Below, piece by piece: positions 7,232 to 16,289 of a stretch of 48,332 nucleotides of DNA. The stretch is from positions 1 through 48,332 of the forward strand of contig DAOSVM010000017.1 of assembly GCA_035379625.1 (NCBI GenBank), read 5' to 3'. This DNA is from DAOSCP01 sp035379625. GTDB taxonomy: Bacteria > Bacteroidota > Ignavibacteria > Ignavibacteriales > DAOSCP01. Position 1 is the stretch's first letter. The number at the start of each line of letters is the position of its first letter. The notes beneath the pieces are model-generated. The model did not search any database, was not told the origin of the DNA, and worked only from the letters and a program-made list of their open reading frames with translations. Position numbers and translations under genes: made by a program.

Positions 7232-9688
7232 TTATATTTTTACGTTTAATCCAATCAAAAAATTTCTTTCCGCAGCCGGATAAAATTCTTTACCTACACC
7301 ATTTGTGGAATAAAGTTGATTAAACACATTATTAATTTGTAAAAACGGATTCATTTCTACATTATTAATATTTAATTTATAGCTAAAAAACAAATTAGTT
7401 ACAAAATATTCATCGTTTTTATTATCTTTGTATTTAATCTTAAAACCAGGTATTGTTTGATAATCTTTTAATTTATCACCAAAATTATCAGTATAAAATT
7501 TACCAGAGTATGTAAAAGTAATTTCAGAATAAATATTGTAATTGTTATATTTTATAATGAAATTAAACAAATTATCTGGGAACCCTGCAACAGAATTATC
7601 TTTTAGGTCTACAAATTCTGTTTTACTTGTTGTTTTATTATAGTAATAGTATTTACCTTCTTTTATTTTATTTTGACTAATATTACCATTTAGGATAAAA
7701 TTCAAATATTTTTCATACTCGTAAGAAACTGAAAATTCAACCCCTGCATGTAAAGTCTTTGACATATTTCCGGTATTAGGTTGACCAAATCTATCCAATG
7801 TACCATTTTTTACAATTTCATCATTAAACAACATATAATATCCATTCAAAGAAAAAGATAAATTATCTACAAATAAATTATAGCCTAATTCAAAGTCATT
7901 CATTTTTTCAGGTTTAACTAAAGGTTTATCAAAGTTGTAACCTACTCCATTAATATATTCAAATTTAGGAACTTCACCAGCACTAGATTCTGCAGCATCA
8001 TAATATTCTTTAAGTCTTGGTTCCCTACTTACATTAGCATATGATAAATAAACATTTTGATTATAACTAAGGTTATAATTCAAAATTACCTTAGGATTTA
8101 AGAAAAAATTATCTACTGTAAAATCAGTACCTATATATTTTTCATCATACAAACGATATTTATTATATAACACTTGCAATTCCAACATTGTAGAAAATTT
8201 TTCAGTAAAATTATATTTTTCATTAACAAAAAAACTATAAATATCTTTTTGACCTTTATATTCATAATATCTATAATCTTTTGTTACATTTGCTGGTAAA
8301 TTTTCTGCAAAGTTAATATTTCCAAAATGAATTGAATTATGTTTACGTAGTTCCAAGCCGAGAGTAAGTTCACCATTATCGTGAGTAACCTCAAGTTTTG
8401 GAAGTAAGCCAAATTGTCTATTTTTTACCCAAGCTCTTATCAAAGTATTTTGTGGATTAGCTGTAGGATTGAATCCATTTGATGAAGTTAATCTGTAATA
8501 GGTTGTATCTCCCCAACTACCATCGTAATCAAAATAACCTTCTCCGACAACTACAAAAGCAACATTAGAAAATTTAAAATTATCATTGATTTTCCAATTT
8601 GTAATTAACTCGTAATGTGGTTGGATAAAGTTTTCTATTTCATCGCTTCTTCTTTTTTGCTTGTATGTATAAATGTTATCATTTCCTTCCCAATATGACA
8701 AATTTTCTTTTCTTAAATCTTTATCTTTTATTGCAGATTTAATAATTCCATTATAACTTAAACCATCATTAACTATACCACCATAAATATTTATCGTATT
8801 CTGTATATTATCAAGAAAAAATGTTGAAGATAAATAATAAGAATATAAATTTGTCCAGCTATTATTTCTATATCCGTCGCTAGAAACATTAGAAAATTTC
8901 GCTAGAAATGTATATTTATCGTTAATTAAACCACTTGAATATTCAAAAGATTTCTTCTCAGTATTAAAACTACCTCTTGAATATCCCAATTTATAGTAAG
9001 GATTAAACGAATAATTTTTAGTTATAATATTTATAGTTCCCCCAATAGCAGGATACCCAAAAGCCGATTTCCCAGCCCCTTTTTGAACTTGTAATAATTC
9101 TGAATTACTTAGTAAATCAGGCATATCTATCCAATAAACATTATGATCTTCCGGATCGTTTTGTGGAACACCATTGACAGCAACTGCTATTCGTCTTTGA
9201 TCAAATCCTCGAATTCTTAAATAGTTATATCCTATACCATTACCATTTTCAGAATATGCAGAAATAGAAGGCAAAGTTGATAAATATTGTGGTATATCCT
9301 GAATTGTATAATTTTGCTTTATTAAGTTTTCTGATAAAAAAGATTGTGAAACAGGCGATATCTGATCTTTGTTTATAGTGCTCGTTACTATGATAGATTT
9401 TAATAAATAATTTCTTGGTTCTAGCAATATTTCATTTGTTTTTAATTCTCTCAAATCGATTTTTTTATTTTCAAAACCGATGTGTGAGATAAAAATTACA
9501 TTTAAATTATCTGATATTTTGAAGTAGCCATTATCATCAGCAATTGCAATTACTGAATTATTTTCATCAGTAATTTTTGCAAAAGGTACAGGTTGTTTAT
9601 TTAAACCATTTAACAATTTGATTTGAATATTTGATGCAAAAATAAAAACATTTAATAAAAGAACAACTGCAAAAATTTTTTTAGGCAT
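7232..9688 (-). CDS. TonB-dependent outer-membrane receptor, probably for thiamine compounds
   Basis: 818 residues. A signal peptide (FAVVLLLNVFIFAS) is followed by a CarboxypepD_reg-like beta-sandwich (about residues 24-92), the TonB plug (about 110-225, with YLRIRGFDQRRIAVAVNGVP and GKSAFGYPAIGGTINIITK), and a long 22-strand-type barrel ending in the aromatic/charged strand NFLIGLNVKI. GGAGG lies about 6 nt before the ATG. The only visible regulator is a TPP riboswitch in its leader, so uptake of thiamine or a precursor across the outer membrane is the best guess. No pnuT or thiamine kinase gene is beside it; a strong terminator follows directly. Confidence 0.93.
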   Translation of the reverse strand: MPKKIFAVVLLLNVFIFASNIQIKLLNGLNKQPVPFAKITDENNSVIAIADDNGYFKISDNLNVIFISHIGFENKKIDLRELKTNEILLEPRNYLLKSIIVTSTINKDQISPVSQSFLSENLIKQNYTIQDIPQYLSTLPSISAYSENGNGIGYNYLRIRGFDQRRIAVAVNGVPQNDPEDHNVYWIDMPDLLSNSELLQVQKGAGKSAFGYPAIGGTINIITKNYSFNPYYKLGYSRGSFNTEKKSFEYSSGLINDKYTFLAKFSNVSSDGYRNNSWTNLYSYYLSSTFFLDNIQNTINIYGGIVNDGLSYNGIIKSAIKDKDLRKENLSYWEGNDNIYTYKQKRRSDEIENFIQPHYELITNWKINDNFKFSNVAFVVVGEGYFDYDGSWGDTTYYRLTSSNGFNPTANPQNTLIRAWVKNRQFGLLPKLEVTHDNGELTLGLELRKHNSIHFGNINFAENLPANVTKDYRYYEYKGQKDIYSFFVNEKYNFTEKFSTMLELQVLYNKYRLYDEKYIGTDFTVDNFFLNPKVILNYNLSYNQNVYLSYANVSREPRLKEYYDAAESSAGEVPKFEYINGVGYNFDKPLVKPEKMNDFELGYNLFVDNLSFSLNGYYMLFNDEIVKNGTLDRFGQPNTGNMSKTLHAGVEFSVSYEYEKYLNFILNGNISQNKIKEGKYYYYNKTTSKTEFVDLKDNSVAGFPDNLFNFIIKYNNYNIYSEITFTYSGKFYTDNFGDKLKDYQTIPGFKIKYKDNKNDEYFVTNLFFSYKLNINNVEMNPFLQINNVFNQLYSTNGVGKEFYPAAERNFLIGLNVKI

Positions 9689-9710
9689 TTTAAACCTCCA
9701 TAAATTAATG

Positions 9711-9744
9711 AAAAAAGAGCCGCAGGGAGAATACGGCTCTTTTT
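9711..9744 (-). terminator. Riboswitch-controlled terminator
   Basis: On the minus strand AAAAGAGCCG and CGGCTCTTTT (plus 9734-9743 and 9713-9722) form a 10-bp stem ending in T's, between the TPP aptamer and the receptor ATG. The 5' loop side, TTCTCCCTGC (plus 9722-9731), can instead pair with GTAGGGAGAG at the 3' end of the aptamer (plus 9763-9772), giving ten pairs including two G-U. That is a mutually exclusive antiterminator, so TPP binding should switch the gene off. Confidence 0.85.
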
Positions 9745-9760
9745 AAAATTAATAATTTAT

Positions 9761-9843
9761 ATCTCTCCCTACGCTGGCATTACCCAGATCAGGTTCAAAG
9801 GGTATACTCTCAGCCTTTAGGTTATCCTAAAAGCACCCCTTAA
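9761..9843 (-). promoter_or_regulatory. TPP (thiamine pyrophosphate) riboswitch
   Basis: Read on the minus strand, it contains the conserved THI-box blocks in order: GGGGTGC, a small P3 hairpin (TTTTAGGATAACCTAAA), GGCTGAGAGTATACCC, then TTTGAACCTGATCTGG and GTAATGCCAGCGTAGGGA. These are the hallmark pyrimidine-pocket (CTGAGA) and pyrophosphate-pocket (GCGTAGGGA) sequences. It stands in the leader of the TonB receptor gene, immediately after the stop of the lytic transglycosylase gene on the same strand. Confidence 0.97.
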
Positions 9844-9866
9844 AAAATTTTCTTATAAGAACAATT

Positions 9867-12245
9867 TTAGTTTGGAATAACTAGCTGCTGACCAACTTTT
9901 AAGTTATTACCTTTAATTTTATTTACTTTTTTAAGTTCATTAATACTAACATCAAATTTATTTGCGATAGTTCCAATAGTATCGCCTTTTTTAACCTTAT
10001 ATTTACGATTGTTTTCTTTATTCTTTTTAGATTTGTTTACTTTATTGTCACCGTAGGAAATATTACTTTCACTTGGTACTTTTAATTTAACACCTTTGGC
10101 TACAATATCGGATGAAATTTTATTTAATTTTTTAAGTTCTTTTACACTAACACCAAGATTTTTTGCAATACTTGCTAATGATTGTTTTTTAGGATTAATA
10201 TAAGTATTAGTATTATCGCTATTTCTTGAATTTCTTTCTGTTAGTGTTTCATTATTTTCTTGTTTTATTTTAAGAATTGCCCCTTTGGGTACAATGTTCC
10301 CAGAGATATTATTCCAAGCTAATAATTCTTTTTTTGTAACTCCAAATTTTTTTGCAATTTGAGCTACTGACTCTTTACGGTTAACTTTATATTTTATCCA
10401 TTTATCACTTTTCTCGGCTCTAAAAGAATTATCTAATTTCTTTTGAGTTTTAAGTACTAATTTATCGCTTGCAGAAGTATTATCTAAAGAAGCAAAATAT
10501 TCTTTCTTATCTTCAGGAACAATAATTTTTAAGGCTTGCCCAGGTTCTATAGTTTTTGTATAAGGAATATCATTCCAATTTCTAATGTCAAGAACTCTCA
10601 CTTCAAACATTTTAGCAATGTCAATCAAATTATCTTTTTCCTTAACGTGATAAATCACAACTGTTTTTCCATCTGGTACATCAAGATTTGATATATCTAT
10701 TTCCTTTGCTTCTTTATTTTTAACAATCTGATAAATTGGTGCATTTGAATTATCTTCATCACCGACATTTTCATTTTTTACAAGCTGAGCATCATCAATT
10801 TGTATTTGATCGTTCTTTGAAGGGATCTTTAATTGTACACCACGAGTTAATTTTGTTCTTGTAGAAATATTGTTGTAGCTTGCAAGATCTTCAGCTTTTA
10901 AACCAAATTTATTTGCAATAGATGAAATAGTTTCGCCTTTCTTGACTGTATAAGTAACAAATGTAGGCTTAGCTTCTTTTAATGGCACGGTTTCAAAATT
11001 AGCTACAAATGTATTAAACGCATAAGCAGGAATCTTAATATTATAACCATTTGAAAGATTAGGTGGAGTAACTTTTTGTACTAATTCTGGATTATAATCA
11101 ATTAATTCATCAATTGAAACATCAGCAAGTTTAGCTAAAGTTGCTAAATCATACGAACCATTGACTTTATATTCTTTATATTCCAATGGCTTTTGATAAT
11201 TAATCTCTGTAAAACCATATTTTTGTGGATCGGAAGCTATTACGGAAACCGCAATAAATTGAGGAACATAGTTTTGTGTTTCTCTTGGTAAGTATTTTTG
11301 TGCTTCCCAGTAACTATTTGAATTACTTTTAGTTATGGCTCTATCTGGTCTTCCTGGTCCTGCATTATAACCTGCTAAAGCTAAATACCAATCACCAAAA
11401 CGAGCATACAAATCCTTCAAAAATCTTGCTGCGGCACGAGTAGATTTTTCAGGATCTCTTCTTTCATCAACATAAAAATTAACATCTAAACCATACAATA
11501 CAGCTGTACCTTTCATAAATTGCCACAATCCGCAAGCTCTTGCAGGAGAAATGGCATTAGGATTAAGACCACTTTCTATCATGCTTAAAAACATAATTTG
11601 CTTTGGAACACCTTCTTCTTCGAAGATTTTTGCCATCATTGGAAAATATTTGCCAGAACGTTCTAACCATTTTTGCATAACATTTCTACCGCGACCAGTA
11701 AAAAACTCAATATATTGCTCTACTTGATAATTTATTTCAAGAGGGAAATCATTTAATACAATCACGTTCTTTGGCTTTAAATCTTCACCTTTTTTCTCAT
11801 CTTCTTTTAAGCTTGGAACACTTCTTTGAATCCATTCTTGCAAAGCTGTAATAGAAACATCATCAGGTAACTCTGGCAATTTTTCGATAAATTTCTGGTA
11901 ATCCTCAGTAACAGATTTTTCTAATTCTGTATAATAAGAATTTTCATCAATTTGAGGATAATAGCTTAAGTTATTAATAATTGACAATGCTTCTTCATAA
12001 TTTTTAATTGCTTCATTAATTGAATTTTGTCTTTGCTTTTCAAGAGCTGTTAAATAATATTGTCTTGCCTTTTCTAATAAATTGTTAACTGCTGCATTGT
12101 CGTTATTTTTTTTAGGTAAATCTACTTTAGCATTATTTTCTTGTTTTTCAATTTTTATAGAAGAACAAGAAAGTAATGTAAAGGATAACAATACTATTAT
12201 AACGGTTACATAAAACCGCCTATAGAAATATTGTTTTTTCTTCAT
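9867..12245 (-). CDS. MltD-like lytic transglycosylase lipoprotein with multiple LysM repeats
   Basis: About 792 residues. The signal peptide ends in the lipobox LLSC. After a charged helical region comes the SLT domain (FLSMIESGLNPNAISPARACGLWQFM with the catalytic Glu, then YLALAGYNAGPG). The second half holds LysM-type repeats: one divergent copy near YKEYKVNGSYDLATLAKLADVS and five others, the last being YKVKKGDTIGTIANKFDVS to the C-terminus QQLVIPN. It would bind peptidoglycan through LysM and cleave it, releasing 1,6-anhydromuropeptides, from the outer-membrane face. I prefer the ATG at 12245 for a compact signal peptide; an in-frame ATG 27 bases upstream is also possible. Confidence 0.93.
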   Translation of the reverse strand: MKKKQYFYRRFYVTVIIVLLSFTLLSCSSIKIEKQENNAKVDLPKKNNDNAAVNNLLEKARQYYLTALEKQRQNSINEAIKNYEEALSIINNLSYYPQIDENSYYTELEKSVTEDYQKFIEKLPELPDDVSITALQEWIQRSVPSLKEDEKKGEDLKPKNVIVLNDFPLEINYQVEQYIEFFTGRGRNVMQKWLERSGKYFPMMAKIFEEEGVPKQIMFLSMIESGLNPNAISPARACGLWQFMKGTAVLYGLDVNFYVDERRDPEKSTRAAARFLKDLYARFGDWYLALAGYNAGPGRPDRAITKSNSNSYWEAQKYLPRETQNYVPQFIAVSVIASDPQKYGFTEINYQKPLEYKEYKVNGSYDLATLAKLADVSIDELIDYNPELVQKVTPPNLSNGYNIKIPAYAFNTFVANFETVPLKEAKPTFVTYTVKKGETISSIANKFGLKAEDLASYNNISTRTKLTRGVQLKIPSKNDQIQIDDAQLVKNENVGDEDNSNAPIYQIVKNKEAKEIDISNLDVPDGKTVVIYHVKEKDNLIDIAKMFEVRVLDIRNWNDIPYTKTIEPGQALKIIVPEDKKEYFASLDNTSASDKLVLKTQKKLDNSFRAEKSDKWIKYKVNRKESVAQIAKKFGVTKKELLAWNNISGNIVPKGAILKIKQENNETLTERNSRNSDNTNTYINPKKQSLASIAKNLGVSVKELKKLNKISSDIVAKGVKLKVPSESNISYGDNKVNKSKKNKENNRKYKVKKGDTIGTIANKFDVSINELKKVNKIKGNNLKVGQQLVIPN

Positions 12246-12361
12246 TCCACCACCATTTTTATTAAAAAACATTTTAAAATAAGTATTTTTTTTATAATAT
12301 CCAAATTTTCAATAAGATATAATACCTACCTTAATACATTATTCAATTATTATGCCATAAC

Positions 12362-13069
12362 TTATTTATCTGCAATAGCTATTGATGAGACATAAACTTT
12401 TTGTGCACCATTTTCTAATAAAACTCTAGCACATTCATTAATTGTTGAACCAGTGGTTACCACATCATCCACTAATAAAATATTTTTATTGGTTATATTA
12501 TTATTATCTTTTACTAAAAATGCATTCTTTATGTTAGATTTTCGCTGTAAAAGGTTTAATTTCGTTTGAGTGGTTGTATAATATACTCTCTGAAGACTGG
12601 TTTTATCTATTATTAAATTATTATTCTCTGAAATACCTTTTGCTATATAAAATGATTGATTGTAACCTCGTTCCCTCTCTTTAACTTTATGTAAAGGAAC
12701 AGGAATTATAATATCAATTTTCCATAAATCTAATATTTCTAATGAATAAAATTGTATTATTTTCTTCCCCAAAAATACCCCAATATCTGTTCTTTCATTA
12801 TACTTAAGCTTATGTATTGCGTGTTGAAGATTCTTCTTTTTTTCAAATAAAAATAATGAAATTAATCCTGATATATAATTTTCTGATAAAAATTTTTCAT
12901 TATATGTTTCTTCAATCTCATTATCAGAAAGCCTACATATTGATAAATTACATTCATTACAAAATATAATTTCATCATCCTTTAATAAAGCATCACATCC
13001 AGCACATAATTTTGGTAAGAAAAAATTAATAGCAGAATTTAAAAAATTATTTACTATTTCCTTTTTCAT
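12362..13069 (-). CDS. comF: ComF-type phosphoribosyltransferase
   Basis: 235 residues. An N-terminal four-cysteine zinc motif (LCAGCDALL and IFCNECNLSIC) precedes a type I phosphoribosyltransferase domain with IIIPVPLHKVKERERGYNQS and the PRPP loop ILLVDDVVTTGST. ComF/GntX proteins take part in natural transformation in several bacteria. Its start overlaps the end of the upstream membrane-protein gene by 23 nt, so the two are co-translated. comM, another competence-linked gene, lies elsewhere in the window. Confidence 0.92.
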   Translation of the reverse strand: MKKEIVNNFLNSAINFFLPKLCAGCDALLKDDEIIFCNECNLSICRLSDNEIEETYNEKFLSENYISGLISLFLFEKKKNLQHAIHKLKYNERTDIGVFLGKKIIQFYSLEILDLWKIDIIIPVPLHKVKERERGYNQSFYIAKGISENNNLIIDKTSLQRVYYTTTQTKLNLLQRKSNIKNAFLVKDNNNITNKNILLVDDVVTTGSTINECARVLLENGAQKVYVSSIAIADK

Positions 13070-13736
13070 TACCTATTAAATAGTTTTTATAATATTTCAA
13101 ATGCCACCAGGCATGAATTATACTTAATATTGCCATCATAATCCCAAAATCTACGTGGAAAAGATAAATATCAAATGGTAATTCATATTTAATATCATAA
13201 TTTATCTTAATAACTAAAAATAAACCTAATAAACCTGAAAAAAGAAAACTTAATAATAAAACTGTATTCCAGAACTGACGATGGGACATCAAACTTATAA
13301 TTTTTCTGTGATATAAATATTTCGATAAAAAATACAAAAATATTGTAATAACTGATACTTGAACTAAATGATATTTTGGTTTGTTCTTTTCTGATAACAA
13401 AGGTAGTATCGGGGCTTCTTTTATGATTTTTATCGAATTGCTTTGTGTAATACTGCCAGTATCTTTTTTATTATTTTTTGAGAGTAAATTTAAATTATTA
13501 CTAATTTTTAATTTTTTTTCTCTGGAATCAGTTTTTTTCTCGTTTACTTGAATTATTTCATTTTTTATAATTTTAGGAACTGAAAGATCGCAAATGGTAT
13601 CATTATTTTCATCTACATATCTACCGCACTTTAAGGTACAATTAACTCTCCCTTTAGGGCAATCAACTTCTTGAGAATACAAATCTGAAAAAAGTAAAAA
13701 TAATGTTATATTTATAATTAAAATTTTAATTTTCAT
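13047..13736 (-). CDS. Membrane protein with periplasmic Cys motif and b-heme-like helices
   Basis: About 229 residues. A signal peptide ending near LYSQE is followed by CPKGRVNCTLKCGRYVDENN and TICD, a cysteine-rich motif with the CGRY(V/I)D-N-D-x-x-CD pattern seen in Bacteroidota redox membrane proteins. After a polar linker come three or four hydrophobic helices. His residues in MSHRQFW, LFHVDFG and IIHAWWHLKYY could ligate heme, as in DUF4405 or cytochrome b561-like proteins. I start at the ATG (13736), since the longer frame begins only with TTG. The role is probably electron transfer at the membrane, but no partner gene is adjacent. Confidence 0.65.
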   Translation of the reverse strand: MKIKILIINITLFLLFSDLYSQEVDCPKGRVNCTLKCGRYVDENNDTICDLSVPKIIKNEIIQVNEKKTDSREKKLKISNNLNLLSKNNKKDTGSITQSNSIKIIKEAPILPLLSEKNKPKYHLVQVSVITIFLYFLSKYLYHRKIISLMSHRQFWNTVLLLSFLFSGLLGLFLVIKINYDIKYELPFDIYLFHVDFGIMMAILSIIHAWWHLKYYKNYLIGNEKGNSK

Positions 13737-13774
13737 TTCAAAATAATTTAATATCAATTTAATTTACAAAAAAA

Positions 13775-14506
13775 ATGAAAAATTACAAAATAACAATTCA
13801 ATATGATGGCACTGATTTTTCGGGCTGGCAAAAGCAAAAATTTCAAAAAAGTATTCAAGGAACAATTGAAGAAAAGATTAAAATTATAACAAAAGAAGAT
13901 GTTAATCTTATTGGTGCAGGAAGAACAGATGCCGGTGCTCACGCAATCGGGCAAGTTGCTAATTTCTATTTAGAACAAGAAATTAATTTTTCAAAATTTT
14001 TATATTCTCTAAATTCTTTGCTCCCTGAAAGCATTTTTATTAAAGATATTGAAGTTGTTAATGATGAATTCCATGCTCGCTTTGATGCAAAAAAACGAAA
14101 ATATATATATATTATTCGCAACTCTAAAAATCCATTTTATCAAAAATATTCTTATTTATACAAAAATAATCTAGATATTAAAAAACTCAACAATTATGCA
14201 AAATATTTAATTGGAGAGCATAATTTCTTTAACTTCTGCAAAGAAACAGAAGATGTAAAACATTACAATTGTATAATGTATAAATTACAATTTCATAAAT
14301 ATAACGATTTGATTATTGTAGAGTTACTGGCCAATCGATTTATTTATGGTATGATAAGAACTACAATAGGTACATTATTAAAATTTCATGATAATAATTT
14401 ACCTGCAGAATTATTATTAGAAATATTAAATTTACAAAATTATAACCCATTTAAACAGTTTATTGTTCCAGCACAAGGATTAATTCTCAAAAAAGTTTAC
14501 TATTGA
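13775..14506 (+). CDS. truA: tRNA pseudouridine(38-40) synthase TruA
   Basis: 243 residues, the usual length. It has the TruA signature YDGTDFSGWQKQ at residues 10-21 and the catalytic motif GAGRTDAGAHA with Asp52, followed by FHARFDAKKRKYIYII and NRFIYGMIRTTIGTLL. The enzyme isomerises uridines 38-40 in the anticodon stem of many tRNAs. It is transcribed divergently from the membrane-protein gene, with its stop overlapping the converging glycosyltransferase gene by 7 nt. Confidence 0.97.
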   Translation: MKNYKITIQYDGTDFSGWQKQKFQKSIQGTIEEKIKIITKEDVNLIGAGRTDAGAHAIGQVANFYLEQEINFSKFLYSLNSLLPESIFIKDIEVVNDEFHARFDAKKRKYIYIIRNSKNPFYQKYSYLYKNNLDIKKLNNYAKYLIGEHNFFNFCKETEDVKHYNCIMYKLQFHKYNDLIIVELLANRFIYGMIRTTIGTLLKFHDNNLPAELLLEILNLQNYNPFKQFIVPAQGLILKKVYY

Positions 14507-15327
14507 ATAATTCTCATTTTTTTCTTTTTAAACCATTTTGATTTAGGAACAATTGGAAGTATAAAATAAATAATACAAAGTTGCAGTTTTTTCATAAATA
14601 TTTGAAATTTACCAAACTTCAAATCAAAATAATTAGTTTTAGATATAATATTTGCATACATCTTTTTTATTTCCATCCCATTTTCAATTTCTTCCACATG
14701 ATGCGTAACCATCTTAATTTTAGGAAAAACTCTAAATCTACCTTTAGTAGGATTATAAAATTTTCTTAAAAGACTTGGAATATGAACAGGCATTGCCTCT
14801 TTAATATAAATAAATTTATAGCCATTATTTATCAAATAGTTAGCTACATAAGATTCTGCGTGCTTTGTAAAATTGAATATTTCTGAATTATTTTTCAAGA
14901 AATTATATTTAATTATTGCAAAATCTAACGCTAAAGTATAATATTTCTCAATCCATTCTGCACTGGCCCAAACATAATCAGAGCCATCTAATATTTTAAC
15001 ATATTTTTCGATAATACTATCATCAAATATCCAAGTATCTGCTTCAAGTATCACAACGTAATCAGTATCATAAGGTATATATTTTAGTGAATATGAAAGC
15101 AACTGCGAATTCCCAGAAATGTGACCAATATTTTCATTAATTTCAACATAAGTATCAAATTTAAATTTTATTTCATCATTAATTATATAGCCATCCGACA
15201 AACCATTAAAAACACAAATAATATGATAATTATATTTTTTCCAAAATTTCTTAATTATATTGATATTATATCTTAAATCCTCGATTCTATTATATACGCG
15301 AATAACAACAGTTATTTTTTTCTCCAA
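14500..15327 (-). CDS. Family 2-like glycosyltransferase
   Basis: 275 residues. The N-terminus ITVVIRVYNRIEDLRYNI and the DxD-type motif VVILEADTWIFDD (about residues 90-103) fit a GT-A fold nucleotide-sugar transferase. The C-terminal third is basic and ends in hydrophobic plus Lys-rich segments (LCIIYFILPIVPKSKWFKKKK), suggesting membrane association. The start codon is TTG (15325-15327), supported by a strong GAGGAGG four bases upstream. Substrates are unknown; LPS or surface glycan assembly is likely. Confidence 0.82.
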   Translation of the reverse strand: MEKKITVVIRVYNRIEDLRYNINIIKKFWKKYNYHIICVFNGLSDGYIINDEIKFKFDTYVEINENIGHISGNSQLLSYSLKYIPYDTDYVVILEADTWIFDDSIIEKYVKILDGSDYVWASAEWIEKYYTLALDFAIIKYNFLKNNSEIFNFTKHAESYVANYLINNGYKFIYIKEAMPVHIPSLLRKFYNPTKGRFRVFPKIKMVTHHVEEIENGMEIKKMYANIISKTNYFDLKFGKFQIFMKKLQLCIIYFILPIVPKSKWFKKKKMRIIQ

Positions 15328-15376
15328 AAAACCTCCTCAATAAAATACATTATACTTTATATAATAAATAATCTTA

Positions 15377-15440
15377 TTTAGCTCAGACGGTGTAAGCATA
15401 AAGCCCGTGCGCACAAAGGCGCACGGGCAGGCTAACGCCC
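15377..15440 (+). repeat. Hairpin repeat with tRNA D-arm-like core, copy B
   Basis: The core TAGCTCAGACGGTGTAAGC is at 15379-15397. It is followed by ATAAA and a perfect 10-bp stem GCCCGTGCGC/GCGCACGGGC (15403-15412 with 15419-15428, loop ACAAAG), then AGGCTAACGCCC and an A5T6 tract. The second pairing can be GGC/GCC around TAAC. It reads on the plus strand, opposite to both neighbouring genes. Confidence 0.87.
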
Positions 15441-15716
15441 AAAAATTTTTTCCCCCTGAACCTTCCCGTTTAACATAAATTGCTACTATTCACTAACAAA
15501 TCTTCAATAAAATATTTATAAATCCAATTCCAAATTTATTTTATTTCTCTCTAATAATAAATAATATATAATTTTTTAACAATATTTGAAAAATAAATTT
15601 TTAAAACCTAATCATTGCAGTTAATATTTAAAATATTAACTTTAAAGTAAAATAAAATTAACTATGTTTCTGAAAAATATTTTTACAACCAAATTGTTAT
15701 ACAAAAAATTTTCAAA

Positions 15717-15758
15717 TAAAAAAAGCAAGGTTGCTATTGCTACCTTGCTTTTTTTTTA
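15717..15758 (-). terminator. Intrinsic terminator after nuoI
   Basis: GCAAGGT/ACCTTGC (15725-15731 with 15742-15748) flanked by A and T runs forms a bidirectional hairpin that lies 18 bases past the nuoI stop. It marks the end of the nuoGHI operon, so no further nuo gene follows. Confidence 0.88.
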
Positions 15759-15776
15759 ACAATTAAAATTTAATCC

Positions 15777-16274
15777 TTATTTATACTTCCTTATAAAATC
15801 AATCCTATCTTGTAATTTTTCAACTGGTACCAATAGTTTATCTTTACCATAAATTGCCTCTTCTCTATTATGAAAAGCAAGCTCATAGTCTTTACTCATA
15901 ACAATTGCCTCTTCTGGACAAACTTCTTCACATAATCCACAAAAAATACAACGAATCATATTAATTTCAAAAACTTCAGGAAATCTCTCTTTTTCTTGGT
16001 CTGTCTCATTAGCTCTTACTTCAATTGCAAGAGCTGGGCAAACTCTAGAACATAAACCACAAGCAACACATCTTTCTTTACCATCAGGTTCTTGGACTAA
16101 AACTGGTCTTCCACGGTATGAACTTGGTGGCTCAAATTTTACTTCTGGATACTCCATTGTAAATTTTGGCTTAAACATCTGTCTAAATGTTTGTCCCAAA
16201 CCTTGAAGAATTTGTGGAATATATGTTTTTTGAAATAAATTCAAATCTTTTTTTCGTACTCTAATTTTTTCCAT
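15777..16274 (-). CDS. nuoI: NADH-quinone oxidoreductase subunit I
   Basis: 165 residues with two 8Fe-ferredoxin-type motifs, CVACGLCSRVCP and CIFCGLCEEVCP, that carry clusters N6a and N6b in complex I. The N-terminal GLGQTFRQMFKPKFTMEYPE is the usual membrane-arm contact region. It lies 15 bp after nuoH and is the last gene of the operon. Confidence 0.96.
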   Translation of the reverse strand: MEKIRVRKKDLNLFQKTYIPQILQGLGQTFRQMFKPKFTMEYPEVKFEPPSSYRGRPVLVQEPDGKERCVACGLCSRVCPALAIEVRANETDQEKERFPEVFEINMIRCIFCGLCEEVCPEEAIVMSKDYELAFHNREEAIYGKDKLLVPVEKLQDRIDFIRKYK

Positions 16275-16289
16275 TTGAGTAACCTTTGA

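Larger units (their letters stand above)
15328..15776. other. Intergenic region, 449 bp
   Basis: It holds repeat copy B near its left side and the nuo terminator at its right end. The stretch between (about 15450-15715) is very AT-rich, with frequent stops in all frames that I checked and no recognisable gene. Confidence 0.7.

Noticed and set aside
15377..15440. Repeat copies as integron attC sites (GGCTAAC resembles attC ends)
   Set aside because: The GGCTAAC box does not fit the attC RYYYAAC consensus, no matching GTTRRRY partner is present, and no gene cassettes or integrase are seen.
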